From an uncultured Actinomycetes bacterium (GTDB lineage: Bacteria > Actinomycetota > Thermoleophilia > Gaiellales > F1-60-MAGs149), in assembly GCA_903847495.1 (NCBI GenBank), contig CAINDT010000091.1:1-7034 (forward strand): a stretch of 7,034 nucleotides of DNA, in the 5' to 3' direction. Shown here piece by piece: positions 5,468 to 7,034 of the stretch. The stretch's first letter is position 1. Each line of letters begins with the position of its first letter. A program made the translations under genes and the position numbers. The notes under the pieces were generated by a model. The model saw only the letters and a list, made by a program, of their open reading frames with translations. It searched no databases and was not told the DNA's origin.

Positions 5468-7034
5468 CGCGGCGGGCCCCCTCCTGGTCGAAGATCACGG
5501 CGTCGACGATCTCGACCGCAACGGTCCGATCGGCGAGCGGTGCGTAGATGGTCTCGCCAATGCGGTTGCGACCGCCGCGCACGAGCGCGAGGCCGAACGT
5601 CCGGCCCATCGCGGAGCTCTCGTATGACGAGGTGACGTGGCCGATCATCGGCACCGGGATCTCGTACTCGGCGCTGTCGATCAGCTGCGCACCCTCCGGC
5701 AGGCGATCCTTGGGATCGACCGGCAGGATGCCGACGAGCTGCTTGCGATCGTCGCGGAGCATGTCGGAGCGGCGCAGGCTGCGTCGGCCGACGAACTCCT
5801 TGTCCGCGATCATCCAGTCGAGCCCGAGGTCCAGCGGCGTGACCGTGCCGTCCGTCTCCTGGCCGACGATGAAGTAGCCCTTCTCCGCGCGGAGCACGTG
5901 CATCGACTCGGTGCCGTAGGGCGTGATCCCGAACGGCTGGCCGGCCGCGTAGACGGCCTCCCAGAGCGCGAGGCCGTACGTCATCGGGACGTTGATCTCG
6001 AAGGCCAGCTCGCCGGAGAACGAGATGCGCGCGACGCGGCTCTCGATGCCCGCGACGACCGCGGTCTCAAGCTGCATGAACTTGAACGCGTCCTGCGTGA
6101 CGTCGAGCTCGGGGGCGAGCACCGCCATCACCTCGCGGGCCTTCGGGCCCACGACGGCGACGGTCGCCCACTGCTCGGTCACGCTCGTCAGCCAGACGTC
6201 GAGGTCGGGCCACTCGGTCTGGAGGAAGTCCTCCATCCAGTCGAGCACACCGGCGGCACCACCGGTGGTGGTGGTCGCCATGAAGTGATCGTCGGCGAGG
6301 CGCAGGACAACACCGTCGTCCATCACCATGCCGTCGGCCTTGCACATGACGCCGTAGCGGGCGCGGCCCGGCTTGAGCGAGCTCATCACGCCCGTGTAGA
6401 GACGGTCGAGGAACTCGCCGGCGTCCTTGCCCTTGACGTCGATCTTGCCGAGCGTCGAGGCGTCCATCATCCCGACGCCCTCGCGGACGGCCGCGCACTC
6501 GCGCAGCACGGCGGCATCCATGTCCTCGCTGCCCTGCGGAAAGAACCACGGGCGCTTCCACTGGCCGACGTCCTCGAAGATCGCGCCGTGTGCGACGTGC
6601 CACGGGTGGATGGACGTCGTGCGGACGGGGTCGAAGCGCACGCCGAGCGAGCGGCCAGCGAGCGAGCCGAACGTCATCGGCTGCGCAAGCGGTCGCGCGT
6701 TGGAGATGCCGACCTCGGCGAAGTCGAGTCCGAAGTGCCGGGCGGTCAGGCGACCGGCGTTCACCTTCGCGGTGCGACCCTGCTCCGTGCCCGTGCCCAC
6801 CAGCGTGTAGCGCTTGAGATGCTCGACGTGGTGGATGCCCGAGCCGAGCGCGCGGTCGACGCCGGCCAGCGCAACGTCGCGGTGCTGATCGACGAATGCG
6901 TGGATTCGCTCGGTACCCGGCACGTCGACGAAGTCCGCGGTCGGTCCCTCGTTGGCGTCGTGTCCCTCCGGTGCCGTCGGACCGTCGGCGGTCGTGCCGT
7001 GGCCGGTTGCCTCGGCGGCGACCAGGCCGACGAC
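5460..7034 (-). CDS. soxA: Sarcosine oxidase alpha subunit, C-terminal part (cut by right edge)
   Basis: The C-terminal 524 residues of the sarcosine oxidase alpha subunit; the reading frame is open to the last base of the window. The family is usually about 950-1000 aa, so roughly 450 N-terminal residues (the NAD/FAD-binding Rossmann region) lie beyond the edge. The first visible residues, VVGLVAAEATGHG, look like the end of that region. An acidic, glycine/alanine-rich linker follows, then a middle segment with HHVEHLKRYT (visible residues 68-77) and GTEQGR. From about visible residue 145 to the end is a folate-binding aminomethyltransferase (GcvT-like) domain, with GMMDASTLGKIDVKG (188-202), RYGVMCKADGMVMDDG (226-241) and TPYGTESMHVLRAEKGY. 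The GTG at 6923 is an internal valine, not a start. The TGA at 5460-5462 overlaps the soxG start, implying coupled translation. Dimethylglycine dehydrogenase also carries GcvT domains, but the soxG partner settles the assignment. Confidence 0.93.
   Translation of the reverse strand, partial: VVGLVAAEATGHGTTADGPTAPEGHDANEGPTADFVDVPGTERIHAFVDQHRDVALAGVDRALGSGIHHVEHLKRYTLVGTGTEQGRTAKVNAGRLTARHFGLDFAEVGISNARPLAQPMTFGSLAGRSLGVRFDPVRTTSIHPWHVAHGAIFEDVGQWKRPWFFPQGSEDMDAAVLRECAAVREGVGMMDASTLGKIDVKGKDAGEFLDRLYTGVMSSLKPGRARYGVMCKADGMVMDDGVVLRLADDHFMATTTTGGAAGVLDWMEDFLQTEWPDLDVWLTSVTEQWATVAVVGPKAREVMAVLAPELDVTQDAFKFMQLETAVVAGIESRVARISFSGELAFEINVPMTYGLALWEAVYAAGQPFGITPYGTESMHVLRAEKGYFIVGQETDGTVTPLDLGLDWMIADKEFVGRRSLRRSDMLRDDRKQLVGILPVDPKDRLPEGAQLIDSAEYEIPVPMIGHVTSSYESSAMGRTFGLALVRGGRNRIGETIYAPLADRTVAVEIVDAVIFDQEGARRDG

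Noticed and set aside
6921..6923. GTG at 6923 as the start of a shorter, free-standing aminomethyltransferase-like protein.
   Set aside because: The same frame stays open to the window edge, and the upstream residues resemble the end of the SoxA Rossmann region and its linker. It is an internal valine of soxA.

Overview
The window is a GC-rich, gene-dense chromosomal segment. It holds six protein-coding genes, one of them cut by the right edge, and very short intergenic spaces. The strong GC bias at third codon positions, the long open antisense frames and two genes that look leaderless point to a high-GC actinobacterium. A Thermoleophilia-like lineage is possible, but that is only an impression. 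No rRNA, tRNA, CRISPR array, transposase or phage gene was seen.

Left part (1-2505): a NylB-like serine hydrolase of the beta-lactamase fold (86-1270, +) faces a DmpA-type P1 aminopeptidase (1369-2505, -). The 98 bp between their stop codons holds two tandem 37-bp units. Each is built around a perfect GGATCC-centred palindrome, and the first palindrome swallows the stop codon of the left gene.

Middle part (2506-4891): a 60-bp divergent control region separates the P1 aminopeptidase from a two-gene rightward operon. The operon encodes a proline-iminopeptidase-type alpha/beta hydrolase (2566-3417) and an amidase-signature enzyme (3427-4851). A strong hairpin at 4859-4889 closes it.

Right part (4889-7034): on the minus strand, the C-terminal half of sarcosine oxidase alpha subunit (soxA, continuing beyond the window) overlaps the complete gamma subunit gene (soxG) by 8 bp. 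soxB and soxD are expected beyond the right edge.

Taken together, four cytoplasmic amide- or peptide-cleaving enzymes of four unrelated folds lie beside an enzyme that oxidises N-methylglycine. Three of the four (beta-lactamase fold, P1/Ntn fold, amidase signature) are the same three superfamilies as the nylon-oligomer hydrolases NylB, NylC and NylA. The likeliest reading is a locus for scavenging small peptides or amides, perhaps cyclic or N-alkylated ones, as carbon and nitrogen sources. The substrate cannot be read from the sequence.
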